Origin: JAIXWP01 sp041391745
Lineage (GTDB): Bacteria; Bacteroidota; Bacteroidia; Flavobacteriales_D; Sanyastnellaceae
Direction of reading: 5' to 3'
DNA: 64,000 bases
Assembly (NCBI GenBank): GCA_041391745.1
Contig: JAWKNK010000006.1
Coordinates: forward strand, 62,001 to 126,000
Shown piece after piece: positions 16,561-26,004 of the stretch; position 1 is the stretch's first letter; each line of letters begins with the position of its first letter. The translations under genes were made by a program, and so were the position numbers. Below the pieces are notes generated by a model. It had not been told where the DNA came from. It saw only the letters and a list, made by a program, of their open reading frames with translations, and ran no database searches.

Positions 16561-18627
16561 ATGTCAATTTTTACCAAAATCAGTGCTTTGATAGCAGTTT
16601 TTGCTATCGCTGCATCATCTGCGCTTGCGCAATGTATTGAAGTTCAGGTTTCCATATTTTCAAGTACTCCTTCTAACGGTCCCACAAATGTGGAATGGCA
16701 GGTTAGAAATTTGGACAACGTGAACTTGTTTACAGGGAATACCACGTTCAATGCCGAAACCAATCTTTACGAAACTACCGTTTGTCTTGAACCTGGTTGC
16801 TACAACTTGAGAGTTGTGGGCAATGGTGTTTCTAACCCTGAAACATTTTATGCAGAATTGTTTATCGGTGGAAATACATTGGTTCCAACTTCTTCGAATG
16901 CTTGGGGAACTCAAGTCATTGAAATGGATTTTTGTACCGGAATTTTTGAAGGTGAATGCAATGCGGCTTTCGAATTCACCACAAGTGAAAACGAGCCAGG
17001 ACAATACAACTTCATCAATCAAAGTTCATCATCAAACGGACAAGTTTCATATTTGTGGGATTTTGGTGATGGATCGGAATCTGATGGAATGAACCCATAC
17101 CACAACTACACAATGAACGGAGAGTATGTGGTTTGTCTTTATCAAACATTGACTTTTGAAGGTACTGTGGTTTGTGAATCTACAGAATGTCAAACCATCG
17201 TAATTGATATTTTCAATAATGAAAATTGTCCTACTTCTATGTATGTATCAGGCGAATGTGCCAATTGGGTATTTGAAGTTTCGAACGCGCAGCCAGGTGA
17301 AAGCGTAATATGGCATTTTGGAAATGTTGTAGTAGATAATGCTGGTCATTTCATCGAACACACATTTACTGAATCAGGAGTATATAATGTATGCGCTTAC
17401 TTCACGAGCGAACTTTGTCCAGAAGGGGCAGAAGTTTGCCAAGAAATTACAGTTGACATTTGTGAAACTCAGGACTGCATGATAGAAATTGAGGCGGTGA
17501 ACCTGGGCAATGGCTTGTATCAATTTACAGCTTATGGGAATCCTGAAGTTTACCCTATGATGTGGAACTTCGGTGATGGAACTACCCTCGCAGCTACTTG
17601 GGTGGTGGAACACCAATTTGCAGAGCCTGGCCAATATGAGGTGTGTGGTGGTGTCAATTCAGAATTGTGCTCGGGCCCTGTTACTGGTTGTGTTCCGATC
17701 AATTACGAAGGTGGAGCAGAGTGCACTTCGGTGAGCTTTGCAATGGATAGCTACATTGAAAACGGTGGAGCGACTTTCTTTGAATATTCTTTCGTGAATG
17801 TAGAAACGGAGGATGTTGTGGTTTCTGGAGTTGCACAATACAGTTCAGCTGACCCTTATTTTGATCAATTGCTATGTCTTCAAAATGGTTGTTATTATCT
17901 AACCATGTGTACTTCAAATGCGAATGTGGATTGGGAATCTGTGAATGTGATTTTCTCTGAAGAGTTCGACGTGATTGGATGGATTCCGTGGTGTAATGTA
18001 AATGGGCGCAGATACCTCGTTTCATTGAATTCTAAGTGCGGATGGGAAGAACAACCATGTACTGATTACACAGTAGAAGTTTCGATTTCTGGCGATTATG
18101 TGGAGCAATTGAATGATGCATTAACAATCGTGATGGGACAGGATATTCCAGTTTTTGTAGAAAATATTATCCTTTCAAATGACAATGGATTTACTGCATC
18201 AGCTTGTATTCCTCAAGGTTGCTATAATATCTCTATTGATGCTCCTGTAGTATTTAATGGAAACATTACGGCAAACGTTGTAATCAATGGCGAAACGGTA
18301 GTGAATGAAACTATTCCTCCAGCAATTCTATCCTCCATCAATTTGGATTTTGGTGTAGGTACAGAGTGTATCGAATCTGTTGGAAGTTTGGAAAATGATA
18401 GTTTCGAAATGTATCCAAATCCAGCATCCAACAATGTGACAATTGATTTGGGCAACACAGAAAGCTATTCTACACAGATCTTAGACATTACTGGAAAGGT
18501 GGTTTTCCAGAATTCAAATTACCGTGGCAAGCAGGTGGTTAGTGTAACTAGCTTTGCGTCAGGTGTTTACTTTGTGATGGTGACGCAAAATAACTATGTT
18601 AAAACCACGTTATTAGAGGTTCGATAA
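16561..18627 (+). CDS. secreted PKD-repeat protein with T9SS type A sorting domain
   Basis: The 688-residue product has a signal peptide (cleavage after SSALAQ), several PKD-type beta-sandwich repeats recognised by WDFGDGSESDGMNPYHNY, IWHFGNVVVDNAGHFIEHTF and MWNFGDGTTLAATWVVEHQF, cysteine pairs around each repeat, and a C-terminal type IX secretion signal beginning FEMYPNPASNNVTIDL and ending ASGVYFVMVTQNNYVKTTLL. It should cross the outer membrane through T9SS and be anchored or released at the surface. No enzymatic domain is evident, so adhesion or a structural role is the likely guess. It is flanked by an upstream hairpin and a strong downstream terminator, so it is monocistronic. Confidence 0.88.
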   Translation: MSIFTKISALIAVFAIAASSALAQCIEVQVSIFSSTPSNGPTNVEWQVRNLDNVNLFTGNTTFNAETNLYETTVCLEPGCYNLRVVGNGVSNPETFYAELFIGGNTLVPTSSNAWGTQVIEMDFCTGIFEGECNAAFEFTTSENEPGQYNFINQSSSSNGQVSYLWDFGDGSESDGMNPYHNYTMNGEYVVCLYQTLTFEGTVVCESTECQTIVIDIFNNENCPTSMYVSGECANWVFEVSNAQPGESVIWHFGNVVVDNAGHFIEHTFTESGVYNVCAYFTSELCPEGAEVCQEITVDICETQDCMIEIEAVNLGNGLYQFTAYGNPEVYPMMWNFGDGTTLAATWVVEHQFAEPGQYEVCGGVNSELCSGPVTGCVPINYEGGAECTSVSFAMDSYIENGGATFFEYSFVNVETEDVVVSGVAQYSSADPYFDQLLCLQNGCYYLTMCTSNANVDWESVNVIFSEEFDVIGWIPWCNVNGRRYLVSLNSKCGWEEQPCTDYTVEVSISGDYVEQLNDALTIVMGQDIPVFVENIILSNDNGFTASACIPQGCYNISIDAPVVFNGNITANVVINGETVVNETIPPAILSSINLDFGVGTECIESVGSLENDSFEMYPNPASNNVTIDLGNTESYSTQILDITGKVVFQNSNYRGKQVVSVTSFASGVYFVMVTQNNYVKTTLLEVR

Positions 18628-18654
18628 ACAACTAAACGACATAAATTAGAAGGA

Positions 18655-18684
18655 GTCCCGAAAGCAGTTTCGGGACTTTTTTTT
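18655..18684 (+). terminator. intrinsic terminator
   Basis: GTCCCGAAA, a GCAG loop and TTTCGGGAC form a perfect 9-base stem followed by eight T, 27 bases after the T9SS cargo gene stop. Confidence 0.9.
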
Positions 18685-18773
18685 GGTTAATTGTCGTTAA
18701 TAAGAATCCACGTGTGTGTAGGTATCTAAGAAATGTCGGGTTATCTTCGCCCTCGTTCTACTAAACCAAGAAT

Positions 18774-21700
18774 ATGTCGTATCAGAAAATAAATATCTAC
18801 ACAGGGTGGTTCATGTTTCTCTTTGCAACCATCGTTTATTATTTGACTCTAGAACCAACAATGCCATTTTGGGATTGTGGAGAGTTTATCGCATCAGCAT
18901 ATAAGCTTGAAGTAGGTCACCCTCCAGGGGCTCCTTTGTTTATGTTGATTGCTCGATTATTTTCTGCATTTGTAGAACCGGCAAAAGTGCCTTTCATGAT
19001 CAACATGTTGTCGGCCATTTCTTCTGGTGCTACCATCATGTTCTTGCATTGGTCCATTACCCACCTAGCTAAAAAACTAGCAGACCTCAACGGTGAATGG
19101 TCACAAGGTAAAATGATCGCTGTGATTGGTTCTGGTTTAGTAGGTGCTTTAGCATACACCTTCAGCGATTCATTCTGGTTTTCTGCTGTAGAAGGTGAAG
19201 TATATGCGATGTCATCATTGTTTACAGCGGTTGTATTCTGGGCGATATTGAAATGGGAATCTGTAGTAGATGAAAGAGGTTCTTTGAGATGGATTATTCT
19301 TATCGCATACTTGATGGGACTTTCAATTGGTGTTCACTTATTGAACCTTTTGGCGATTCCTGCAATTGCATTTGTTTACTATTTCAAAAGATATGAATTC
19401 TCTTGGAAGGGTGTGATCATTACAGGTGCCGTAGCGCTTGGTTTATTGGGGTTGATTCAAACGGGGATTATTATCTATGCTGTGAAACTTGCAGGCTCAT
19501 TTGAAAAAATGTTTGTGAATGGTTTCGGATTGCCATTTAATTCGGGGGTGATATTCTACTTGATTATACTTGTAGCATTAATTGTATTCGGAATCTACTA
19601 CACCACAAAAAAAGGGTGGGTGGCAGCAAACACTTTGATTGTTGGAATCGCCGTTGCAATCATCGGGTATACCAGTTTTGGAACCATTGTAGTGCGTTCA
19701 CAAGCCAACACTCCAATGGATGAAAACAATCCTGAAAACATCTTCGCATTGTTGTCATACCTCAATCGTGAGCAGTATGGGGATCGTCCACTTTTGTACG
19801 GTCAGTATTTCAATACTCCAGAAGATAAGTTAGATCCATATTTGGACGGTCCTCCTTCTTGGGTAAAGTCATTTAGCGTGAGAGAAGATAATAGTGTAAA
19901 TCGTTTAGTTATAAGTTGCCGAGAGCGTTTCGAGGCGGAAAAATTTATTTCTGAACATACAGATAGAAAATTGAAAATTGTAGAAGAATACATTGACTCT
20001 GGTGAGAAGAAAGAGAGCGTTGTAAACTACATGAAAGAGTATTGTGGATTTTTTCCACGTATGTATTCCAGTCAAGCTAATCATATTAGCGAATACAAAA
20101 ATTGGAGTAATTATAAGAATTGGAATTCTGTAGCTGGAAGACAAAAAGTAACGGATGATGAGCGCTACATCGCACAATTGGAGTATCAATTGAGAGGTGC
20201 AAAAACACGTCCAGAATTCAATTCATACATGCGTGCTTTAGAAAAGAAGTACGGTGAAATGATGCCTTCTACAGGAGAGGATTTGACTTACTTATTTTCT
20301 TATCAAGTCAATTGGATGTACTGGAGATACTTTATGTGGAATTTTGCTGGAAAGCAAGATGACAGTCAAGGTATGGGCGACTTCCTTGATGGCAACTGGA
20401 TTTCAGGTTTTGACGTAGTCGATGAAGACAGACTTGGAAATAGAGATGCACTTCCAGAAATGGAATTGAATAATAAAGGGATGAATAAATTCTTTTTCAT
20501 TCCATTGATTCTCGGCTTAATTGGATTGATTTTCCAATTGATTCGCAACCCTAAAGATTTTGCTGTAGTCGGATTGTTGTTCTTCCTTACTGGTTTGGCG
20601 ATTGTAATTTATCTGAACCAGACGCCACTGCAACCAAGAGAACGTGACTACGCATATGCGGGTAGTTTCTATGCGTTTGCTGTTTGGATAGGGTTAGGCG
20701 TTTACGCTTTGTTCTATGCTGCGCAAAACATGACTTGGAAGAGTTTGGGAACATTAGCTGCAATGTCTATTGGTGGGTCAATAGTGCTTTACGGATTAGA
20801 AAGCGCAGTGTCATCAGATGACAAAGGCTTCAGCATGTCATTATTGATCATCAGTGTGATTTCTGTAGCATTTTTTGCCGTTTCCACATTACTTCATCAA
20901 CTCAAAACTTCAGACTTGATAAAAGGGGTGGTAGCCTTGGTGATCGGATTGTCAGCACCATACTTGATGGCCAAGGATGGATGGGATGATCATAATAGAG
21001 CGCATCGTGAAACGGGGATTGCCATGGCATCAAACTACCTTAACTCTCTTGCTCCAAACGCAATTATTTTCACCAATGGTGACAATGATACCTTCCCACT
21101 TTGGTATGCTCAAGAAGTAGAAGGAATTCGAACGGATGTTAGAGTAGTGAATCTTTCACTTTTGAATACCGATTGGTACATCGATCAAATGAAACGTCGC
21201 GCCTACGAAAGTGATCCTGTTCCTTTCAAAATTCCTGAACAGAAATACCGTCAAGGAACGAGGGACGTTTTATTCTTGGATCCGTACGATAAAACGACAG
21301 GGTTTATGTCTGTTGATGATGCGTTGAAATTTACACTCAACGATCAGAACGTAATTGAAAATGGAGACAGAGCATTGCATTACTTGCCTTCTTATTTGTT
21401 CTCACTTCCTGTGAGCGATGAAGCAAAGGCGATGTATGAACCATTCCTGCATGAGGGAGATTCATTGGTTTCTGAAATCAAATGGGGTATTGTAGATACA
21501 CGCGGTAACCCTCGTTCATACATTACCAAGGCTAACTTGATGGTGCTCGACCTCATCAATAACATGGATTGGAAACGCCCAGTTTACTTCGCTGTTACTA
21601 CCGGTGGAGAGTCTTATATGGGCTTGGAGCGTTACTTCCAACTTGAGGGTCTTGCTTACCGATTGACTCCAATTCTTCACAAGAATTCTGCGAATCCAAA

Positions 21701-22313
21701 CTTGGATGGTGGAGTCGCTACCGACTTGATGTATGAAAACATGATGAAGAACTTCAAGTGGGGTAATATGGACACTGAAGACATTTATCTGGATGAAAAT
21801 AACAGAAGAATGACAAGCAATCTTCGTCTTCAATTCTCGCACCTAGCAGAACAATTGATTTCAGAAGGTAGATTGGAAGAGGCCATTGAGGCATTGGATA
21901 AATGTCAGTCATCTATGCCAGAGAAAAATGTACCTTACGATCAACCACAAATTATGTGGAATATCAGTCAGCTTTATTATGATGCTGGTGCTCCAGAGAA
22001 AGGATTGGAATTGGCCAAGCGCATGTTTGAGATCAATCAACAAGAAATTGATTACTTCAATTCATTGGATGAAGGCAGACAAGGAGCGATGGCACGTGAC
22101 ATTGAATTGCGCGCTCGTTTGAATTCTATTATGGTTGGTCAAGCAGAAGAGTTCTTCCCGGATGACGCAGATGTGAAAAAGATGAGAGAAGAAAGTGATC
22201 AAGTAATGGAAGATTTTGGAATGGAAGTCGAGACTCGTGTTCCGGTGACCAACGATAAGAATGGTCCTCAAGTAATGGAGTTTGACGACGATATGATGCC
22301 TATTGAAAAATAG
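18774..22313 (+). CDS. DUF2723 family (GT117-type) multi-pass membrane protein
   Basis: This 1179-residue protein belongs to the Bacteroidota DUF2723 family, thought to resemble protein O-mannosyltransferase-type (GT-C) glycosyltransferases. The N-terminus has EPTMPFWDCGEFIASAY and VGHPPGAPLFML, the acidic loop after the first helix and the HPPG motif of the family. About a dozen membrane helices follow in two blocks, with RERDYAYAGSFYAF between them, and a periplasmic region contains FTNGDNDTFPLWYAQEVEGIRTDVRVVNLSLL-like segments. The C-terminal 180 residues are helical and TPR-like. A near-consensus TATCTTCG lies about 25 bases upstream. It heads a tight run with terC and pdeM (gaps of 3 and 2 bases). 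Confidence 0.9.
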   Translation: MSYQKINIYTGWFMFLFATIVYYLTLEPTMPFWDCGEFIASAYKLEVGHPPGAPLFMLIARLFSAFVEPAKVPFMINMLSAISSGATIMFLHWSITHLAKKLADLNGEWSQGKMIAVIGSGLVGALAYTFSDSFWFSAVEGEVYAMSSLFTAVVFWAILKWESVVDERGSLRWIILIAYLMGLSIGVHLLNLLAIPAIAFVYYFKRYEFSWKGVIITGAVALGLLGLIQTGIIIYAVKLAGSFEKMFVNGFGLPFNSGVIFYLIILVALIVFGIYYTTKKGWVAANTLIVGIAVAIIGYTSFGTIVVRSQANTPMDENNPENIFALLSYLNREQYGDRPLLYGQYFNTPEDKLDPYLDGPPSWVKSFSVREDNSVNRLVISCRERFEAEKFISEHTDRKLKIVEEYIDSGEKKESVVNYMKEYCGFFPRMYSSQANHISEYKNWSNYKNWNSVAGRQKVTDDERYIAQLEYQLRGAKTRPEFNSYMRALEKKYGEMMPSTGEDLTYLFSYQVNWMYWRYFMWNFAGKQDDSQGMGDFLDGNWISGFDVVDEDRLGNRDALPEMELNNKGMNKFFFIPLILGLIGLIFQLIRNPKDFAVVGLLFFLTGLAIVIYLNQTPLQPRERDYAYAGSFYAFAVWIGLGVYALFYAAQNMTWKSLGTLAAMSIGGSIVLYGLESAVSSDDKGFSMSLLIISVISVAFFAVSTLLHQLKTSDLIKGVVALVIGLSAPYLMAKDGWDDHNRAHRETGIAMASNYLNSLAPNAIIFTNGDNDTFPLWYAQEVEGIRTDVRVVNLSLLNTDWYIDQMKRRAYESDPVPFKIPEQKYRQGTRDVLFLDPYDKTTGFMSVDDALKFTLNDQNVIENGDRALHYLPSYLFSLPVSDEAKAMYEPFLHEGDSLVSEIKWGIVDTRGNPRSYITKANLMVLDLINNMDWKRPVYFAVTTGGESYMGLERYFQLEGLAYRLTPILHKNSANPNLDGGVATDLMYENMMKNFKWGNMDTEDIYLDENNRRMTSNLRLQFSHLAEQLISEGRLEEAIEALDKCQSSMPEKNVPYDQPQIMWNISQLYYDAGAPEKGLELAKRMFEINQQEIDYFNSLDEGRQGAMARDIELRARLNSIMVGQAEEFFPDDADVKKMREESDQVMEDFGMEVETRVPVTNDKNGPQVMEFDDDMMPIEK

Positions 22314-22316
22314 TAG

Positions 22317-23093
22317 ATGCAAGAATTTTTAACTCCTTTTGAATCGGTCACAGGGTTGATTGATTTATTCACGCTAGTGGTAATGGAAATTGTGTTGGGT
22401 ATCGACAACATTATTTTCATTGCTATTATCTGCGGATACATTTCTGGAAAAAAGCAACAGGCACGCGCTCGATTCATCGGATTGTCGATGGCTTTGGTGG
22501 TGCGTATTATCCTGCTGTCGATGATATCTTACATCACAGGACTCACGACTCCATTTTTCTCATTAGGAGATCATCCAGTAACAGGCAGGGGATTAATACT
22601 TTTTGCAGGTGGTATGTTTTTGATTATAAAAACAACAACGGAGATTTACCACAAGTTTAAAATTTCTGATCATGAAGAATCGAAAAAGTCGAGGCAGCTC
22701 ACGATGTTGCAAGCGATACTTCAAATCACTTTTATTGATATCGTTTTCTCATTCGATTCCATCATCACAGCGGTAGGCTTGAGTAATCATATTCCAATCA
22801 TGGTAATCGCTGTAGTAGTGGCCATGATCGTAATGTTGCTTTTTGCTCCTTATGTTTCAACGTTCATAGAAAAATATCCAACGATTAAAATGTTGGCATT
22901 GGCTTTCTTGGTGGTGATTGGAATCATTCTTACAGAGGAGGCACTCGAAGATGCCCATTTCTTACATCTGCCTGAAGGTGTTGATGTGAAAACCTATGCC
23001 TACATCGCCTTGGCATTTTCAATGATTGTTGAGTTGCTAAACATTCGTTTGCGAAATGTAAAAGAAAGAAAGGGACTCAAAGTAGATGACTAA
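22317..23093 (+). CDS. TerC family integral membrane protein
   Basis: The 258-residue product belongs to the TerC/Alx family of membrane proteins linked to metal (Mn) export. The typical first-helix motif VMEIVLGIDNIIFIAII and the matching second-half motif ITFIDIVFSFDSIITAVGL, each with an intramembrane acidic residue, are intact, and 7 or so helices are predicted by eye. It starts 3 bases after the DUF2723 stop and pdeM begins 2 bases after its own stop, so it is in one operon with both. Confidence 0.9.
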   Translation: MQEFLTPFESVTGLIDLFTLVVMEIVLGIDNIIFIAIICGYISGKKQQARARFIGLSMALVVRIILLSMISYITGLTTPFFSLGDHPVTGRGLILFAGGMFLIIKTTTEIYHKFKISDHEESKKSRQLTMLQAILQITFIDIVFSFDSIITAVGLSNHIPIMVIAVVVAMIVMLLFAPYVSTFIEKYPTIKMLALAFLVVIGIILTEEALEDAHFLHLPEGVDVKTYAYIALAFSMIVELLNIRLRNVKERKGLKVDD

Positions 23094-23095
23094 TT

Positions 23096-23746
23096 ATGGA
23101 GTTTCCTTCCATTGAAATAGCACAACAATTATTTGTTCTTCACCCTTCAAAAGCTTTATATGTAAAAGAATCGGAAACCTTAGTGATTTCCGATTTGCAT
23201 ATTGGAAAAGTTGAACATTTCAGAAAGAATGGTATTCTAATTCCAGCTCAGGCCAACAAAAATAATTTCTGGAGATTGGTTGAAGCTGTTGAAGCATTTA
23301 AACCAAAACGCATTGTATTTCTTGGTGATGTTGCCCACAGTCAGCACAATCATGAATGGGATGAGTTTGTCGATGTGCTTGATCAGTTTCCCGAAATGCA
23401 AAGAGTTTTGGTAGAAGGTAATCATGATATTTTCGATAGAAAGGTATATGAAGCGTCTAAGATTGAGGTAGTTGATTTTCTATTGGAAAATGGAGTGAAG
23501 TGGGTACATGAACCTTGTGATAGTGAAAGTGGAGAGTATGTAATTGCCGGGCACATTCATCCTGCCATCCGCATGTATGGCGAGGCACGTCAAGGGCTGC
23601 GGCTGCCTTGTTTTTTATTTGGAGAAAAGCAGGGATTGATGCCTGCATTTGGTGAATTCACAGGAACATTTACCGTAAGGCCAAAAAAAGTGACCACATA
23701 TTTGTGGTCACTGATAAAAAGTTATTCGGGTAAAATAATATTTTAA
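23096..23746 (+). CDS. pdeM: PdeM-like metallophosphoesterase
   Basis: This calcineurin-type metallophosphoesterase resembles PdeM, the endonuclease often encoded with ligase-associated DNA repair genes. The metal-ligand motifs are all present: SDLHIGK, GDVAHS, GNHD and GHIHP. No LigD-type ligase or helicase gene is nearby, so the repair role is by family only. The last 20 or so residues (KKVTTYLWSLIKSYSGKIIF) do not look like the family and are encoded over a hairpin that works as a terminator on the opposite strand. The stop overlaps the convergent MORN-like gene by 4 bases. Confidence 0.85.
   Translation: MEFPSIEIAQQLFVLHPSKALYVKESETLVISDLHIGKVEHFRKNGILIPAQANKNNFWRLVEAVEAFKPKRIVFLGDVAHSQHNHEWDEFVDVLDQFPEMQRVLVEGNHDIFDRKVYEASKIEVVDFLLENGVKWVHEPCDSESGEYVIAGHIHPAIRMYGEARQGLRLPCFLFGEKQGLMPAFGEFTGTFTVRPKKVTTYLWSLIKSYSGKIIF
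23683..23712 (-). terminator. minus-strand intrinsic terminator embedded in the 3' end of pdeM
   Basis: On the minus strand AGTGACCACA, an AATA loop and TGTGGTCACT are followed by seven T. It lies 31 bases beyond the stop of the MORN-like gene and wholly inside the pdeM reading frame. Confidence 0.8.
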
Positions 23747-24120
23747 TACCTCACTTCTTTAATGAGTTTTCCTTTGGCGTAGTGAGATTCTTTGATCTTA
23801 TTTCCTTTGGCGTCGTAGTCGATACAAATGCCATCTTCTTTGCCGTTGGTGTATGGCTGTTCAGATTTTAAGGTGCCGTCTTCATAGAAGTATTTCCAAA
23901 CGCCATTTTCCATTTCATTTTTGTAGGTACCTGTCCACTGCAATTTACCATTGGAAAAGAAGACTTCTTCTTTCACCATTTCGTGGGTACTATTACTGAA
24001 ATACAAAATCACGTATGGCGTACCATTCGGATGTTTGCGCATGACTTGCTTGGTCACATCTGTTTGAAATGTACCAAACCCCAAGAGCCATGTAAGAATA
24101 AGGAGAGTTGTCTTAAGCAT
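23743..24120 (-). CDS. secreted MORN-repeat (YwqK-like) protein
   Basis: The 125-residue product has an N-terminal signal sequence (MLKTTLLILTWLLGFGTF) and MORN_2-type beta-hairpin repeats: GKLQWTGTYKNEMENGVWKYFYEDG, TLKSEQPYTNGKEDGICIDYDAKG and NKIKESHYAKGKLIKE. Such proteins are often annotated as YwqK-family antitoxins, but no toxin gene is adjacent and the protein is exported, so an envelope role is more likely. It probably terminates at the hairpin inside pdeM. Confidence 0.75.
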   Translation of the reverse strand: MLKTTLLILTWLLGFGTFQTDVTKQVMRKHPNGTPYVILYFSNSTHEMVKEEVFFSNGKLQWTGTYKNEMENGVWKYFYEDGTLKSEQPYTNGKEDGICIDYDAKGNKIKESHYAKGKLIKEVRY

Positions 24121-24175
24121 AAACTATAGGCTGGATTTAGCTTTTATACTTTGAAAAACTCGAAAGGTTACAATT

Positions 24176-24700
24176 CTAGTAAACCACGTTCACGGTGAAA
24201 TCACCTGTAAATGAGAACTGTGGTCCCACTATGTCTCCATCAACTGATTCGCGCATCACTAAATTGAACTCTACGCGTTCTGGACCGCCGAAGAAAGCAG
24301 GGTAAACGCGCACACGACCAGAAATCGGAACATATTCTCTCAAAGGAAGCAATTCGTCGTTGAAGTTCACCTCTTGTGCGGTTGCTGCAAATTCTACAAC
24401 ATCTTCATCCAAATCGAAAATGCTTTCTGTTACATCATCAATAAAAATTTCAAGATTAACATTGTGTGGCTGCTCGTCAGCTTCGCTAGCAATATTTGCT
24501 GTAACATAGTAGCGACGGCTCAAATCGTTGTCTTCCAACAATTGAATGTAGTTCGCGCTAAGTAGTTGATATGAACTTCCATTCCATGCATAAGCACCGC
24601 AATCACACGCATAAGGCTCAGGAATATAATCCTCATTTTTTTGACAAGAAGAAAAAGAAAGGCCGAATGCTACTAATAAAAAGAAGTAAACTTTTTTCAT
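24176..24700 (-). CDS. predicted lipoprotein, unknown function
   Basis: The 174-residue product has a lipoprotein signal peptide with the lipobox FSSC (MKKVYFFLLVAFGLSFSSCQKN) and is otherwise a beta-rich domain without a family I can name. Two further cysteines follow closely (YACDCGAYAW). Segments such as VSGRVRVYPAFFGGPERVEF and FTGDFTVNVVY suggest a beta-sandwich. It is 56 bases upstream of the MORN-like gene on the same strand. Confidence 0.7.
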   Translation of the reverse strand: MKKVYFFLLVAFGLSFSSCQKNEDYIPEPYACDCGAYAWNGSSYQLLSANYIQLLEDNDLSRRYYVTANIASEADEQPHNVNLEIFIDDVTESIFDLDEDVVEFAATAQEVNFNDELLPLREYVPISGRVRVYPAFFGGPERVEFNLVMRESVDGDIVGPQFSFTGDFTVNVVY

Positions 24701-24743
24701 GGTTTTGGTCTAAAATCGAAGTTCAGAGTTCGAAAATACGACA

Positions 24744-25946
24744 TTATTCGAAATCTTTGTACAGCAAATAGCGCTTTCTCATGGATTTATAGGAATCCAA
24801 GCCCGATTGCCATGACTTTCTTATTTCCTCTTCCGATTGACCTTCTTCAATTTGCTTGCGTACCATATCTGTTCCCATCAGTTTATCGAAGAACTCAGGT
24901 CTTGAAAAGAAGTCTTTGATTTGCGGGTTTGATTTGTATTCATCCAATAGCCAGATCAAATAAAGTTGCTTATTTACTGGAAAGTAGAATTCTCCAAAAG
25001 CTTGCACATTGTGTCCTTTGCACATTTGACCCTCGAAGGGTGGATTGGTCACTACTCCTTCAATATCCTTCGGAGTAAATTCAAAAACTCCAGATTGATC
25101 ATCGGGAAAGCCGAATATTTGAAATGGTAATTCGGTGCCTCGACCTACACTAACAATAGTTCCTTCGAAAAAGCACAAGCTTGGGTAATTGTAAATGGAG
25201 CTAGCATTGGGTAGATTGGGAGATGGTGCAACAGGCAGGGTGTACAGGGTGTTATGATCGTACCCTTCACATGGAATTACTTTCAGATCACATTTTAGTC
25301 CATTTTGAAGCCACCCTTCACCGTTGATCATCATTGCCAATTCTCCCACAGTGCAGCCATGAACCACTGGGATGGGGTGCATTCCAACAAATGATTTGAA
25401 TTTTGAATGAAGGACTGGGCCATCGATATAAAATCCATTTGGATTGGGGCGGTCGAGAATAATCACTGGAATTTTATTTTCAGCACAAGCTTCCATAACA
25501 TAATGCATAGTACTGATATACGTATAGAAACGGGCACCTACATCTTGGATGTCAAATATGACCACATCCAATCCTTTGAGCATTTCATTCGAAGGTTTTT
25601 TGTTGGAACCGTAAAGGGAAATTAATGGCAATCCTGTCTTTACATCTTTGGAATCTGAAACCTTGTCGCCAGCTCCATGATCGCCTCTGAACCCGTGTTC
25701 TGGAGCAAATACTTTGGTGACCTGAACACCAGAGTTCAAAAGTGAATCAACCAAATGTGTGCTATCTATGATTGAGGTTGCATTGGCTACAACTCCGACT
25801 TTTTTACCCAAAAGCAGTGGCAAATACTCCGTAGTTCTTTCAGCTCCTGTTTTTAAAGGAACAGTGGAGGTGGAGCTTTCATTCTGAGCATTGCACGAAA
25901 CAATACTGAAAAGAATTGAAAATATTAGTAGAATACGGTACTTCAT
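24744..25946 (-). CDS. DUF1343 lipoprotein, NamZ-type exo-beta-N-acetylmuramidase
   Basis: The 400-residue product belongs to DUF1343, the family that includes NamZ, an exo-lytic N-acetylmuramidase used in peptidoglycan turnover and recycling. Family segments include GKKVGVVANATSII, VFAPEHGFRGDHGAGDKV, VVIFDIQDVGARFYTYISTMHYVME, and LDRPNPNG, the last holding conserved acidic and polar active-site residues. The N-terminus is a lipoprotein signal with lipobox IVSC, so it is anchored in the envelope. I use the ATG at 25946: the seven residues ahead of it in the longer frame fall on a near-consensus -7 element (CAAATTTG) that ends 6 bases before this ATG. Confidence 0.9.
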   Translation of the reverse strand: MKYRILLIFSILFSIVSCNAQNESSTSTVPLKTGAERTTEYLPLLLGKKVGVVANATSIIDSTHLVDSLLNSGVQVTKVFAPEHGFRGDHGAGDKVSDSKDVKTGLPLISLYGSNKKPSNEMLKGLDVVIFDIQDVGARFYTYISTMHYVMEACAENKIPVIILDRPNPNGFYIDGPVLHSKFKSFVGMHPIPVVHGCTVGELAMMINGEGWLQNGLKCDLKVIPCEGYDHNTLYTLPVAPSPNLPNASSIYNYPSLCFFEGTIVSVGRGTELPFQIFGFPDDQSGVFEFTPKDIEGVVTNPPFEGQMCKGHNVQAFGEFYFPVNKQLYLIWLLDEYKSNPQIKDFFSRPEFFDKLMGTDMVRKQIEEGQSEEEIRKSWQSGLDSYKSMRKRYLLYKDFE

Positions 25947-26004
25947 TGTCGCAAATTTGCAAAACAATAATCAAGCCTGAGTATTTTTACGCAACTTTTG
26001 AATA

